Positions 17,797-26,545 of a DNA stretch of 64,000 bases are shown here, piece after piece; the stretch's first letter is position 1; every line of letters begins with the position of its first letter. The position numbers were made by a program, and so were the translations under genes. Source of the DNA: JBHJGP01 sp050331695 (GTDB lineage: Bacteria > Pseudomonadota > Alphaproteobacteria > Geminicoccales > Geminicoccaceae); contig JBHJGP010000012.1 in assembly GCA_050331695.1 (NCBI GenBank), positions 1 to 64,000 on the forward strand, written 5' to 3'. The notes under the pieces were generated by a model. The model worked only from the letters and a program-made list of their open reading frames with translations, had not been told where the DNA came from and searched no databases.

Positions 17797-18780
17797 ATGA
17801 AGGTTCATATCCTGGATGACTGGTTCGACACGCTGCGCGGCCTGCCCTGCTTCCAGAAACTCAACGACCATGATGTCACGGTCTGGACCGATCATGTGGA
17901 GGACAGTGGGGCTCTGGCCGAGCGCTTGTCGGAAGCCGACGCGCTGGTGCTGTTCCGCGAACGCACCAAGATCACCGCTGATTTGCTCACGCGGTTGCCA
18001 AGGTTGCGGCTCATAAGTCAGCGCAGCGTCTACCCGCACATTGATGTCCCCGCCTGCACGGCCAATGGCGTGCTGCTTTGCTCGAACATGCATTCCGACA
18101 CGCCGTCCTATGCTGCAGCCGAGCTGACTTGGGCACTGATCCTGGCCGGCATGCGACAGCTTCCGGCGCAAATGGCTTCCCTCAAGGCGGGCACTTGGCA
18201 GACGGGGGTCGGCCGGACGCTCAGGGGACGAACGCTGGGACTTTACGGTTATGGCCGGATCGGCCGTGCCGTTGCAGGCTACGCCGAAGCCTTCGGCATG
18301 CGGGTCCACTGGTGGAGTTCGGACGAGGGCCGGATGCGAGCCGCTGGTGACGGGCAGACCGTCGCCGAAAGCCGGTGGGCCTTTTTCGCTGAAAGCGATG
18401 TGGTCTCGGTCCATTTGCGGCTGAAGCCAGCCACCCAGGATGTGATCACGCTCGACGACCTCACCGCAATGCGTCCCGAGGCGCTGTTCGTCAATACGTC
18501 CAGATCAGGGCTGGTGCAGTCCGGCGCGCTGCTCGAAGCACTAAACACCGGCCGGCCAGGTATGGCGGCGGTGGACGTGTTCGACACCGAACCCCTCACC
18601 GACGCCGGCGATCCGCTGGTCAGCCATCCCAACCTCATCGGCACGCCCCATATTGGCTATGTGACCGAGGACGAGTTCGATTTGCAGTTCAGCGACATTT
18701 TCGATCAGATCAACGCTTTCGCCGCGGGCGCTCCTATCCACATGATTAATCCCGAGGTTCTGCGGTCGCGGTTAGCCTAA
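17797..18780 (+). CDS. D-2-hydroxyacid dehydrogenase family protein
   Basis: A 327-residue NAD(P)-dependent dehydrogenase. The nucleotide-binding motif G-Y-G-R-I-G is at residues 151-156. The catalytic Arg236 (T-S-R-S-G), Glu265 (D-T-E-P-L) and His285 (T-P-H-I-G) are all present. Length matches the D-3-phosphoglycerate/D-lactate dehydrogenase family. It is the last gene of the transporter-PrpF operon and converges with the AbrB-family gene, overlapping it by four bases. The substrate is probably a 2-hydroxy or 2-oxo acid produced in the tricarboxylate pathway. Confidence 0.88.
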   Translation: MKVHILDDWFDTLRGLPCFQKLNDHDVTVWTDHVEDSGALAERLSEADALVLFRERTKITADLLTRLPRLRLISQRSVYPHIDVPACTANGVLLCSNMHSDTPSYAAAELTWALILAGMRQLPAQMASLKAGTWQTGVGRTLRGRTLGLYGYGRIGRAVAGYAEAFGMRVHWWSSDEGRMRAAGDGQTVAESRWAFFAESDVVSVHLRLKPATQDVITLDDLTAMRPEALFVNTSRSGLVQSGALLEALNTGRPGMAAVDVFDTEPLTDAGDPLVSHPNLIGTPHIGYVTEDEFDLQFSDIFDQINAFAAGAPIHMINPEVLRSRLA

Positions 18781-19832
18781 GTCTTGCGCCGCAACAGCCG
18801 AGCGGCGATCGGCGCGCCGGAAATCACCAGCACCAACCGGGTCAGGTGGTGGACGATGACGAACCCCAGATCGGCACCGGTCACGATCGCAAGCACGGTC
18901 ATTTCCGCCTGGCCGCCGGGGGCAAAGGCCAGAAATGCCTCGGTCGGCGCGGCGAGACCGGCGATCGCCACGATCCAGGTGAAAACCGCGGCCAACCCAG
19001 CGAGAATGACTACGAAGGCAACGCCTGCAGCCACATCGCGGCGAAGCTCGTCGAAAGTGACGCCGACATAGTAGACGCCGATGCCCATACCAACGAAAAA
19101 CTGAGCGGTGAGGATCGCCTCCGCCGGCGGGCGGAAGTGGATGAGGCCGGCTAGCGAGAGGCCGGCTGTGACGATCATCGGCCCCAGGATCGATGCCCCG
19201 AAAAGCCCGACCCGCTCGCCTCCCTTCCAGCCCAGGATCGCCGCCAGGCCCATCAGCGCGAGCTCATGAAGGGGGACATCCGTCGCCGGCTCGCCGATCG
19301 GATGGGTCAGGCTAGCGCCGAAGACGTTGGTCAGCAGGATGGGAGCGATGGTGACAATGATCAGCACGCGGGTGGCGTGAATGAGTGATAGGGTCCGAAC
19401 ATTGCCTCCCGCCTCCTGGCCGAAGAGGATCATGTCCTGGAGCCCGCCGGGCATCGCGGCATACCAGGCTGTCACCCGGTCGAACCCGCAAATCCTGGTG
19501 AAGTAAGGCACGCCGATCAAAGCAATCAGGACGATGTAGAGCGGAAGAAAAGAAACCGAGAGCGCCGTCTGCGGCAATTGGCCGACGACCTCCGGCGTGA
19601 TCGAGGCCCCGACCGCCACACCCAGTATCGTGCGTGCCCCGATCGCTATCTGACCTAATCCCTGCAGTCTCGCGCCGGCAAGGGCTGCCACGAGGCACGC
19701 AGCCATTGGACCGAAGAGAAACGGCAGCGGAAGCCCGGCGACGAAGAACAGCCCGGCGCCGCCAGCAGCGATTGCGACGGTCCGCAGACGGGAACGGGTG
19801 ACCAACGCCGTTGGATGTTGTTCGATTGACAT
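18777..19832 (-). CDS. AbrB-family membrane protein (putative carboxylate transporter)
   Basis: A 351-residue membrane protein with about ten hydrophobic segments arranged as two similar halves, the pattern of PF05145 (annotated AbrB or 'ammonia monooxygenase'). Typical segments are L-F-G-P-M-A-A in the first half, W-Y-A-A-M-P-G-G-L-Q-D-M and F-L-A-F-A-P-G-G-Q-A-E-M. The P-G-G repeats are diagnostic. Function is uncertain; members often sit near TTT transporters or GntR genes and are probably transporters. It diverges from the GntR gene with a shared operator-like palindrome. Confidence 0.82.
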   Translation of the reverse strand: MSIEQHPTALVTRSRLRTVAIAAGGAGLFFVAGLPLPFLFGPMAACLVAALAGARLQGLGQIAIGARTILGVAVGASITPEVVGQLPQTALSVSFLPLYIVLIALIGVPYFTRICGFDRVTAWYAAMPGGLQDMILFGQEAGGNVRTLSLIHATRVLIIVTIAPILLTNVFGASLTHPIGEPATDVPLHELALMGLAAILGWKGGERVGLFGASILGPMIVTAGLSLAGLIHFRPPAEAILTAQFFVGMGIGVYYVGVTFDELRRDVAAGVAFVVILAGLAAVFTWIVAIAGLAAPTEAFLAFAPGGQAEMTVLAIVTGADLGFVIVHHLTRLVLVISGAPIAARLLRRKT

Positions 19833-19834
19833 AA

Positions 19835-19864
19835 TTGCATCCGACTGTATCCATATGGATGCAA
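19835..19864. promoter_or_regulatory. Candidate GntR operator
   Basis: TTGCATCC (19835-19842) and GGATGCAA (19857-19864) are perfect inverted arms, and inside them ATCCATATGGAT (19849-19860) is a perfect 12-bp palindrome. The element lies in the 48-bp gap between the divergent AbrB-family and GntR genes, touching the AbrB-family start. GntR/FCD regulators bind such short palindromes near their own promoter. Confidence 0.65.
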
Positions 19865-19880
19865 AATCGCAAGGACAGCC

Positions 19881-20579
19881 ATGGTAATGGATGAAGCCAC
19901 CATCGTTGCGCTCGAACCGCGCCGGGGACGGAGCGTTTACGACCGGATCTTGGCCGAGGTCCGATCAGGCGATCTGAGCCCTGGCGACCGGCTGACCGAA
20001 ACCGAGTTGGCAGGCCGGCTTGAGGTCAGCCGCACACCGGTCCGCGAAGCCATCCGGCAGCTCGAGGCCGAGGGGCTGGTCACCCATGTGCCGCGTGTCG
20101 GGGCAACCGTGCGCAGGCTCGACTATTCGGAGGTCATGGAGCTTTACGAGATGCGGACGGTGCTCGAATCGACAGCCGCTCGGATGGCGGCACGCGGCGC
20201 CTCGGATATCGAGATTTCGGAACTGGACGCGATCAACGGTGATTTGGCCAGGTTTATCGGCGACGGACGACGTGCCTACGAGCTGAACCGACTGTTTCAT
20301 GAGACCTTGGCCATGGCGGCGAAGAACCGGTTTCTGGTCAAGTCCATGGCGGCTTTGCAAAAAGCGCTTCTGATACTGGGACCCTCGACACTGGCTGATG
20401 AATGTCGTGCCCGGGAAGCCGTGTCGGAGCATGAGGCGGTTTTGAACGCGCTTCGGACCCGGGATGGTGATGCGGCTGAGCGCTGCATGCGAACCCACCT
20501 TGAAGCGTCACACCGGGCGCGATTACGCCAGCTCCGGACCCAGCGCCCGTCGGCAACCGGGTTGCGGACTAGGCCATGA
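19881..20579 (+). CDS. GntR-family regulator with FCD domain
   Basis: A 232-residue FadR-type regulator. The winged helix spans about 12-80 with the typical segments P-G-D-R-L-T-E-T-E-L-A and S-R-T-P-V-R-E-A-I-R-Q-L. An all-helical FCD ligand domain follows (about 90-215) and includes the metal-binding-type residues R-x-x-L-E and the late H-x-x-I/L pattern. Its stop overlaps the start of tcuA by four bases, so it is the first gene of the tcuAB operon. It probably responds to the tricarboxylate or its product. Confidence 0.9.
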   Translation: MVMDEATIVALEPRRGRSVYDRILAEVRSGDLSPGDRLTETELAGRLEVSRTPVREAIRQLEAEGLVTHVPRVGATVRRLDYSEVMELYEMRTVLESTAARMAARGASDIEISELDAINGDLARFIGDGRRAYELNRLFHETLAMAAKNRFLVKSMAALQKALLILGPSTLADECRAREAVSEHEAVLNALRTRDGDAAERCMRTHLEASHRARLRQLRTQRPSATGLRTRP

Positions 20580-21967
20580 AAGCGGGTCATCACGTCTGGG
20601 ATGTGATCGTCGTGGGCGGCGGAAATGCGGCGCTCTGTGCCGCTATCACCGCCGCCGAGGCGGGTGCTCGGGTCCTTCTCCTGGAGGGCGCGCCGAAACC
20701 CTATCGCGGCGGCAACAGCCGGCACACCCGCAACTTTCGCTGCATGCACAAGGGCCCTCTGTCGGTCCTGACCGACAGCTATGGTGAGGACGAATACTTC
20801 GACGACCTCATGCTGGTGACGAAAGGCGAGACCGATCGCGATCTGGCACGGCTGGCGATCCGCGAATCCGAAGCCTGCCTGCCCTGGATGGAAGCGCGCG
20901 GCGTGCGGTTCCAGCCTTCGCTCAAGGGCACCCTGTCGCTCAGCCGCACCAACGCCTTTTTCCTCGGCGGCGGCAAGGCGTTGGTCAACGCCTACTACGC
21001 CACGGCCGAGGATCTGGGCGTGACCGTCGCCTACGACACCATGGTCAGCCATGTCCGCATCGAAAATGGCGTCTTTACCGGCGTCACCACCGACGGCGCC
21101 GATGGACCGACCGAGTTCCTGGGGAAGACCTGCGTCATCGCTTCCGGTGGATTTCAGTCGGATATCGATTGGCTCGCCACCGCCTGGGGCGAGGCGGCGC
21201 GCAATTTTCTGATCCGCGGGACCCCTTACAATCGGGGCGTCGTGCTGCAGGGAATGCTCGACCAAGGCGCCCAGTCGGTGGGCGATCCGACCCAGTGTCA
21301 TGCGGTCGCGATCGACGGACGGGCGCCGAAATATGATGGCGGCATCGTCACCCGGCTGGACTGCGTGCCGTTCTCAATCGTGGTCAACAGTAATGCCGAG
21401 CGCTTCTACGACGAGGGCGAAGACGTCTGGCCGAAACGCTACGCCATCTGGGGTCGTCTGGTGGCGGCGCAGCCCGACCAGGTCGCCTACGCGATCATCG
21501 ATGCCAAGAGCCTGGAGCTTTTCATGCCGTCGGTTTTTCCGCCGGAACGAGCTGACACCATCGAGGAGCTGGGCGACAGGCTCGGCATTTCCGGCGCCAA
21601 GTTGTCGGACACCGTCGCCGCGTTCAATACCGCCTGCCCGGACGGACCGTTTCACGCAACCGAACTGGACGGTTTGGCGACCGACGGCATCGAGCCAGCC
21701 AAGACCAACTGGGCGCGGCCGATCACCGAACCGCCCTTCTACGGCTACAGCCTGCGCACGGGCGTCACCTTCACCTATCTGGGGCTGAAGGTCGATGAAA
21801 CAGCGCGCGTCAGCGGACCGGACGGCCGATACAAGAACATTTGGGCCGCGGGTGAGACGATGGCCGGCTCAATCCTCGGACAGGGCTATCTGGCCGGTTT
21901 CGGCATGACCATCGGCACAGTCTTCGGCCGCATCGCAGGAAGGGAAGCCGCCGCCCATGTTGGCTGA
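20576..21967 (+). CDS. tcuA: FAD-dependent tricarballylate dehydrogenase TcuA
   Basis: A 463-residue flavoprotein of the succinate dehydrogenase/fumarate reductase flavoprotein superfamily. The FAD motif V-V-G-G-G-N-A-A is at residues about 11-18, followed by E-G-A-P-K. The segment Y-R-G-G-N-S-R-H-T-R-N is characteristic of TcuA as I recall it. The C-terminal G-Q-G-Y-L-A-G-F-G-M flavin segment is intact. TcuA oxidises tricarballylate to cis-aconitate, passing electrons to TcuB. The gene overlaps both the GntR gene and tcuB, a tight operon. Confidence 0.88.
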   Translation: MKAGHHVWDVIVVGGGNAALCAAITAAEAGARVLLLEGAPKPYRGGNSRHTRNFRCMHKGPLSVLTDSYGEDEYFDDLMLVTKGETDRDLARLAIRESEACLPWMEARGVRFQPSLKGTLSLSRTNAFFLGGGKALVNAYYATAEDLGVTVAYDTMVSHVRIENGVFTGVTTDGADGPTEFLGKTCVIASGGFQSDIDWLATAWGEAARNFLIRGTPYNRGVVLQGMLDQGAQSVGDPTQCHAVAIDGRAPKYDGGIVTRLDCVPFSIVVNSNAERFYDEGEDVWPKRYAIWGRLVAAQPDQVAYAIIDAKSLELFMPSVFPPERADTIEELGDRLGISGAKLSDTVAAFNTACPDGPFHATELDGLATDGIEPAKTNWARPITEPPFYGYSLRTGVTFTYLGLKVDETARVSGPDGRYKNIWAAGETMAGSILGQGYLAGFGMTIGTVFGRIAGREAAAHVG

Positions 21968-23066
21968 CACGATCCAGGAAGCTCGGCGCCAGATTGAAAT
22001 CTGCAATGCCTGCCGGTACTGCGAAGGCTATTGTTCGGTGTTTCCGGCGATCATGCGCCAGCGAGCCTTCGCCGACGGCGACGTTACCCAGTTGGCCAAT
22101 CTCTGCCATAACTGCCGTGGTTGCTACTATGCTTGTCAGTACACCGCGCCCCACGAATTCGACCTCAACCTGCCGGCGGCCTTGGCCGAGGTGCGGGTCG
22201 GAAGCTGGGAGAAATTTGCCTGGCCGAGCGGCTTGTCTCGCCTCTTTCAGCGAAGCGGCGTCGCGATGGCAGCCCTTCTGGTCGCCGCATCCGCACTTTT
22301 TCTTATGATCGCGAGCTCCCTGCGCCCGGAGGCGGGCAACGGGTTTTACGCATTCGTCTCCCACGGTCTGATGGTCGCGATCTTCACGCCGGCGTTTTTG
22401 TTGCCGCTCGCCTCCGTCGCAATCAGTCTCAAGCACTATTGGGCCGACATTGGCGGCTCGCCCGTTCGCCCGCGGCACCTGCTTGCCGCCTTGGCCGACA
22501 CAGCCAGGCTTCGAAACCTTTCCGGCGGCCAGAACCAGGGCTGCAATTTCGAGCAGGAGGATCGGTTCTCGGACCGCCGCCGCCAGTTCCACCAAGCGAC
22601 GCTATGGGGTTTCCTTTTGTGCTTTGGTGCGACCAGTGCAGGCACGATCATGCATTACGGCATGGGCTGGGAGGCGCCCTACGGCTTCTTCACTTTGCCG
22701 AAGCTCCTGGGTGTTCCGGGTGGTGTGCTCCTGGTCATCGGCTGCAGCGGCCTAGCTTGGCTCAAGGTCCGCGCCGACGCAGCCCTCGGCGCCGGCGGCG
22801 TCTGGGGCGGCGAGATGGCCTTCGTTCTGCTGCTCGGCTTCGTGGCGCTCTCGGGCCTGGCTCTCTATGCCGCCACCGGAACTGGTGCCGTACCGCTTCT
22901 CCTGGCTTTGCACTTGGGATCGGTGCTGGCGTTCTTCCTACTGCTGCCGTTCAGCAAAATGGCGCACGGCTTTTATCGGTTCGCGGCACTGGTAGCCGAG
23001 GCACAACGGACGGAGCCGCCGGCCGCGACCTCGCGCACGGCGCTTCAGGCTGACAACCGGTCCTAG
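21957..23066 (+). CDS. tcuB: Tricarballylate utilization protein TcuB (iron-sulfur/membrane)
   Basis: A 369-residue protein. Two C-x2-C-x2-C-x3-C clusters near the N-terminus (C-N-A-C-R-Y-C-E-G-Y-C and C-H-N-C-R-G-C-Y-Y-A-C) would bind 4Fe-4S centres. About six membrane segments follow, from residue 98 to the C-terminus. TcuB reoxidises TcuA's flavin and delivers electrons to quinone. It begins within the end of tcuA (11-base overlap). A hairpin lies just after it, before the convergent arsenite-oxidase gene. Confidence 0.88.
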   Translation: MLADTIQEARRQIEICNACRYCEGYCSVFPAIMRQRAFADGDVTQLANLCHNCRGCYYACQYTAPHEFDLNLPAALAEVRVGSWEKFAWPSGLSRLFQRSGVAMAALLVAASALFLMIASSLRPEAGNGFYAFVSHGLMVAIFTPAFLLPLASVAISLKHYWADIGGSPVRPRHLLAALADTARLRNLSGGQNQGCNFEQEDRFSDRRRQFHQATLWGFLLCFGATSAGTIMHYGMGWEAPYGFFTLPKLLGVPGGVLLVIGCSGLAWLKVRADAALGAGGVWGGEMAFVLLLGFVALSGLALYAATGTGAVPLLLALHLGSVLAFFLLLPFSKMAHGFYRFAALVAEAQRTEPPAATSRTALQADNRS

Positions 23067-23085
23067 CCGCCGGATCGATGGTCAG

Positions 23086-23104
23086 GCCTGCCAAAAAGGC
23101 AGGC
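23086..23104. terminator. Hairpin between convergent tcuB and aioA
   Basis: GCCTGCC-aaaaa-GGCAGGC is a perfect 7-bp stem in the 84-bp gap between converging genes. No T-run follows on either strand, so termination is plausible but not certain. Confidence 0.45.
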
Positions 23105-23150
23105 GACGCCGGAACGGGGCTCTGACTAAGGTCGAAGCCCTCCCAATCTT

Positions 23151-25610
23151 CTAGCCGGCTCGATACTCCTTCGATTTGAACGAAAGATGCGCCACCGTCG
23201 CCGGCGCATCGGAAATTTTGCGGATGTTCGCCCAGGTCTGCTTGTAGTTCGGTAGGACCAGCTCGTTGGTACCTGGGTTGATGACATTGCCCTGGGTTCC
23301 CGTGGGCGCGCCGAAGAGCATGAAGGTCTGGCCGCGCCGGGCGGTAGGCGTCGGATAGGCCATGGCTTGCGTAGCGCCGACATCGTTATAGACCTCAACG
23401 AGATCGCCGGCGTTCAGGCCCAAATCGGCCATATCGCCCGGGTGGATCTCAAGAAACGGGTAAGGATAGCGGTCGGCGACGAAGTCGTTGTCCTTATCTA
23501 AGAACCAGTTCTGCCAATTGATGTTGGAGCGGCCATTGTTGATCAGGAAGGCGTATTCCGCCCGCTGGGAAGCCTTGCCTGGCGCCTGCAAGCCGCGCCA
23601 CGCGCTTGCGCAGAACCGGGCCTTGCCGTCATCGGTACCGAAGGTACCGTCGGCATAGAGCCTTTTCGTACCGATCAACTGGCCGTCCTCATAGCCGACA
23701 ACGGGCTCCTGCACGCCGTCATTGCCCATGGCGCGCAAGCGGTCGTAGGTGACCTCGGGATTGCCGGAATGGTAGCCATCCATGAAGGCGTCCTCTTCGG
23801 TCTGCCAGTCATAGCCGGTGAACTGATCGGCATAGTCGTCGCGCCCCTCTTCCCGCAGCACCCTTTCCAAGTGCTGCGCCAGGCCGGCGGCTATCAGACA
23901 ATCCGGCTTGGCGCTTCCCGGCCCGTCCATGTATTTCTCGACCAGCCGCATCCGCCGCTCGCCATTCATCGAGGTGAGGTTCATCTCGCCCGACTCGACC
24001 GCCGGCAGGATGACGTGTGCCGCCTGGCCGATCTGCGTATGGATGATGTCGACATTGACCGAGAAGATGCCGCCTGCCTCGATCGCTGCGACGATGGCAT
24101 CGATCAGCTCCTCGCGGGTCGCGCCGGCGCGCGCATCCATGGCCTCCTTCACCATGTTGCTGCGGCGGTTGTAGACCCGCTTGAACTCGGATGCGTTCAA
24201 GGTCGTCTTGTAGTGATCATTCGCCCAGATGTGGTGCACCTTGCCCTGACCACGGATGATCAGATCGTCCAGATACGGAGCCGGCCGGCCGATATGGGCC
24301 TCCGAGGGCCGGAAGTAACCTTCCTGGTGGCCGCCCAGACGGCAGACGCCGCCGCCCTCGCGGCCGACATTGCCGGTAGCCAGCTCGATGTTCACCAAGG
24401 CACCGATGGTGCGGTAATTGTCGTTGCCCCAAATGATGCCTTTCTCATAGGCCGTGACGCATTTGCGTCGCGCGCCGTCATCATGCGGCTTGGCGATCCA
24501 TTCGGCCGCTTTGACGATGTCGGCTTCGGCGAGCCCGCAGATCTCGGCGCCTTCGGCCAGCGACATCCGGCATTCTTGCCGCGCCATCTCGAACGAGCCC
24601 AGGGCCGCCGGGAACTGCTCGTTCTCGGCCTGGGCGACATCGCCTCGGAACGTGGCGTTGGTGATAAAGTCCTGATCGACCCATCCCTGGTCGGCGATAT
24701 GGGTGAACAGCGTGTTGAACAGCGCCAAGTCGGTACCCGACCGAATCGCGAGATGCAGGACGTTGTCGGCGCCCGCCTCGACCTCGCAGGCGTTCGTTGT
24801 TACGGTGCGTCTCGGATCGACGATGATCACCTTGGCGCCACCGCGCAGACCCGGAACCATGTGGTTCAGGAAGAGGTTGGTCTGCGTCTCCAAAGGGTTG
24901 GCGCCGATCAGGAAGATCGTGTCGGTAAGCCCATAGTCCTCATAGGCGTAATTGAGCTCACCAACCCCCATGTCGCGGGTCGAATGCACCTCGGAATTGT
25001 AGGCAGGGCGATTGTGAATGCGGCAATTCTTGACCTTCATAGATTGGAAATAGAGCTTGCCCGTGCCCCAGGTGGTCTCGTAGCCGCCGGCCGAGCCTCC
25101 ATGATCGAACATCGATACGAACAGATCGTCCTCGTCGTCGGGGTCGATGACGCGGGCGGTGACGCGCGCCACCAGATCGAGCGCGTCGTCCCATGAGGTC
25201 GGCTGCCAGGTGCCGTAACGCCAGACCAGGGGTTCGGTCAGCCTTTGCTGCTGGGTGCCGGTGACATCCGAGCGCCGGTTCTCCGCCATCCGGGCGCCAC
25301 GCACGGAGCCCAGGCCCGAATTGACGACACAATCGACGTCGGGCTTGATCACCAGATGAACGTCACGGCCGTCTTGCTTGACGACATTGTACATCGAAGG
25401 TGCGTACCAGGCGTCGGTCTCGGCAGCCTGTTGCTTGCTAAGGTCTACCCCGAACACGTTCTCCGAGGCGGCAGTCCCGCCCTGTCTATTGACCGGCCAA
25501 GTGTAGGCTTTGTAGCCACAGCCGACGATGCAGTAATGGCAAGTGACATTGTGGACCCGGGCGTCGGCCGGAATGATTGGCAACCGGTCCGTGTGTCGCT
25601 TGTAGGCCAT
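23151..25610 (-). CDS. aioA: Arsenite oxidase large (molybdopterin) subunit
   Basis: An 819-residue molybdenum enzyme subunit of the DMSO-reductase superfamily. The N-terminal C24-x2-C27-x3-C31 followed by x70 and Ser102 reproduces the 3Fe-4S spacing known for arsenite oxidase, in which a Ser replaces the fourth Cys. Length is normal for AioA (about 825). There is no twin-arginine signal; it is exported with AioB. It oxidises arsenite to arsenate in the periplasm. The gene lies 14 bases after aioB in the same operon. Related uncharacterised homologues that oxidise other substrates cannot be excluded. Confidence 0.88.
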   Translation of the reverse strand: MAYKRHTDRLPIIPADARVHNVTCHYCIVGCGYKAYTWPVNRQGGTAASENVFGVDLSKQQAAETDAWYAPSMYNVVKQDGRDVHLVIKPDVDCVVNSGLGSVRGARMAENRRSDVTGTQQQRLTEPLVWRYGTWQPTSWDDALDLVARVTARVIDPDDEDDLFVSMFDHGGSAGGYETTWGTGKLYFQSMKVKNCRIHNRPAYNSEVHSTRDMGVGELNYAYEDYGLTDTIFLIGANPLETQTNLFLNHMVPGLRGGAKVIIVDPRRTVTTNACEVEAGADNVLHLAIRSGTDLALFNTLFTHIADQGWVDQDFITNATFRGDVAQAENEQFPAALGSFEMARQECRMSLAEGAEICGLAEADIVKAAEWIAKPHDDGARRKCVTAYEKGIIWGNDNYRTIGALVNIELATGNVGREGGGVCRLGGHQEGYFRPSEAHIGRPAPYLDDLIIRGQGKVHHIWANDHYKTTLNASEFKRVYNRRSNMVKEAMDARAGATREELIDAIVAAIEAGGIFSVNVDIIHTQIGQAAHVILPAVESGEMNLTSMNGERRMRLVEKYMDGPGSAKPDCLIAAGLAQHLERVLREEGRDDYADQFTGYDWQTEEDAFMDGYHSGNPEVTYDRLRAMGNDGVQEPVVGYEDGQLIGTKRLYADGTFGTDDGKARFCASAWRGLQAPGKASQRAEYAFLINNGRSNINWQNWFLDKDNDFVADRYPYPFLEIHPGDMADLGLNAGDLVEVYNDVGATQAMAYPTPTARRGQTFMLFGAPTGTQGNVINPGTNELVLPNYKQTWANIRKISDAPATVAHLSFKSKEYRAG

Positions 25611-25624
25611 GGACTTTCCTCCCC

Positions 25625-26146
25625 TCAGAGGACGTTGGACAGACGACCGTAGAGCAGCTCATCCAGCCCCTCGGCATAGATCTCACCCTCTTCATCAACC
25701 CTGAGCACATACTGCGGGAGATTTTGGGTGGCATGTCCCCACGTCTGCTGACCGCCGGCCTCGCAATCGAAGACCGAGTAATGCCCCGAACAGTTGAGGG
25801 TGCGGCGCTCCGCGTCATAGTGGAGCGGGAAGCCCTTGTGCGGGCAGATCGTCGAGAAGCCGACAATATCGCCATCCGGTCCGACACCCCCTTCCACTGT
25901 CTGACCCAGCTTCAGGAGAACACCGGGTGCATCGTCATCCGGGTAGGCAACGTCCAAGGGCTCATTGACCGCCAGATCGGCGACGTTGGCGAGCCTATTG
26001 GCAGGATAGTCGACCAGAGCCGCGCCCTGGGCGCGCTTTGTTGGTCCGGCCGTGACCGCGGCCGCCGCCGCTCCGGCGACACCGACACTCCCTCTTTTCA
26101 GAAATTGCCGTCGGCCCAGTTCGATCACATTGCGACAAGTAGACAT
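25625..26146 (-). CDS. aioB: Arsenite oxidase small (Rieske) subunit
   Basis: A 173-residue Rieske protein. A twin-arginine signal (G-R-R-Q-F-L-K-R) and an Ala-rich hydrophobic segment lie at residues 11-35. The 2Fe-2S ligands are Cys101/His103 (C-P-H-K-G) and Cys119/His122 (C-S-G-H-Y). Size matches AioB. It passes electrons from AioA to a cytochrome c. It is the promoter-proximal gene of the pair, and no aioXSR, cytochrome c or molybdenum cofactor gene follows. Confidence 0.9.
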   Translation of the reverse strand: MSTCRNVIELGRRQFLKRGSVGVAGAAAAAVTAGPTKRAQGAALVDYPANRLANVADLAVNEPLDVAYPDDDAPGVLLKLGQTVEGGVGPDGDIVGFSTICPHKGFPLHYDAERRTLNCSGHYSVFDCEAGGQQTWGHATQNLPQYVLRVDEEGEIYAEGLDELLYGRLSNVL

Positions 26147-26545
26147 GACAGCCTCCGCTCCACTTATTGTTATCTATGGCGAGGCTGAACGCCCTTGCGA
26201 GATTGGCCTCGCGCCTGTCGAGAGTTAAACGATTTCCAACATGACAACAAGTCGACAGCTCTCGAGCACCCGTCGACAACTTGGTTTGTGGGATACCGCC
26301 GCCAGAGACGCGAGCGGCCGGACCGGTGGGAATCCCGATTTGCCATTCTCGCCGCCTGGCGCCGTTTAAGCCGCTGCTGAATTCGACTGGCGCAGAGCGT
26401 TCCAACGGGAAATCCTGGAACCCCTGTTCCAGTGTCGCCCTCTCTCCGACCTATTGCGCGAGGCCAACCGGTCTTGAGCGCCATCAAACCGCATCAGCAA
26501 GATCTCGTCTATCTGTGCATCAGCAACAGAAGCTGGGATCGAGCG
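26147..26545. other. Divergent intergenic region aioB / alcohol dehydrogenase
   Basis: About 400 bases with no convincing gene. It must hold the aioB promoter on one strand. A FixK/FNR-type site near the other end serves the alcohol dehydrogenase. Two GTCGAC hexamers flank a CTCGAG in 26250-26278, a compact palindrome-rich patch of unknown meaning. Confidence 0.45.
26474..26487. promoter_or_regulatory. Candidate FixK/FNR box
   Basis: TTGAG-CGCC-ATCAA matches the TTGA-N6-TCAA core of FixK/FNR sites. Its centre is 65.5 bp before the alcohol dehydrogenase ATG, which would put a class II start site about 24 bases before that codon. Confidence 0.6.

Noticed and set aside
23769..25196. 475-codon plus-strand open frame opposite aioA
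   Set aside because: A shadow of aioA, which has diagnostic Cys and Ser spacing.
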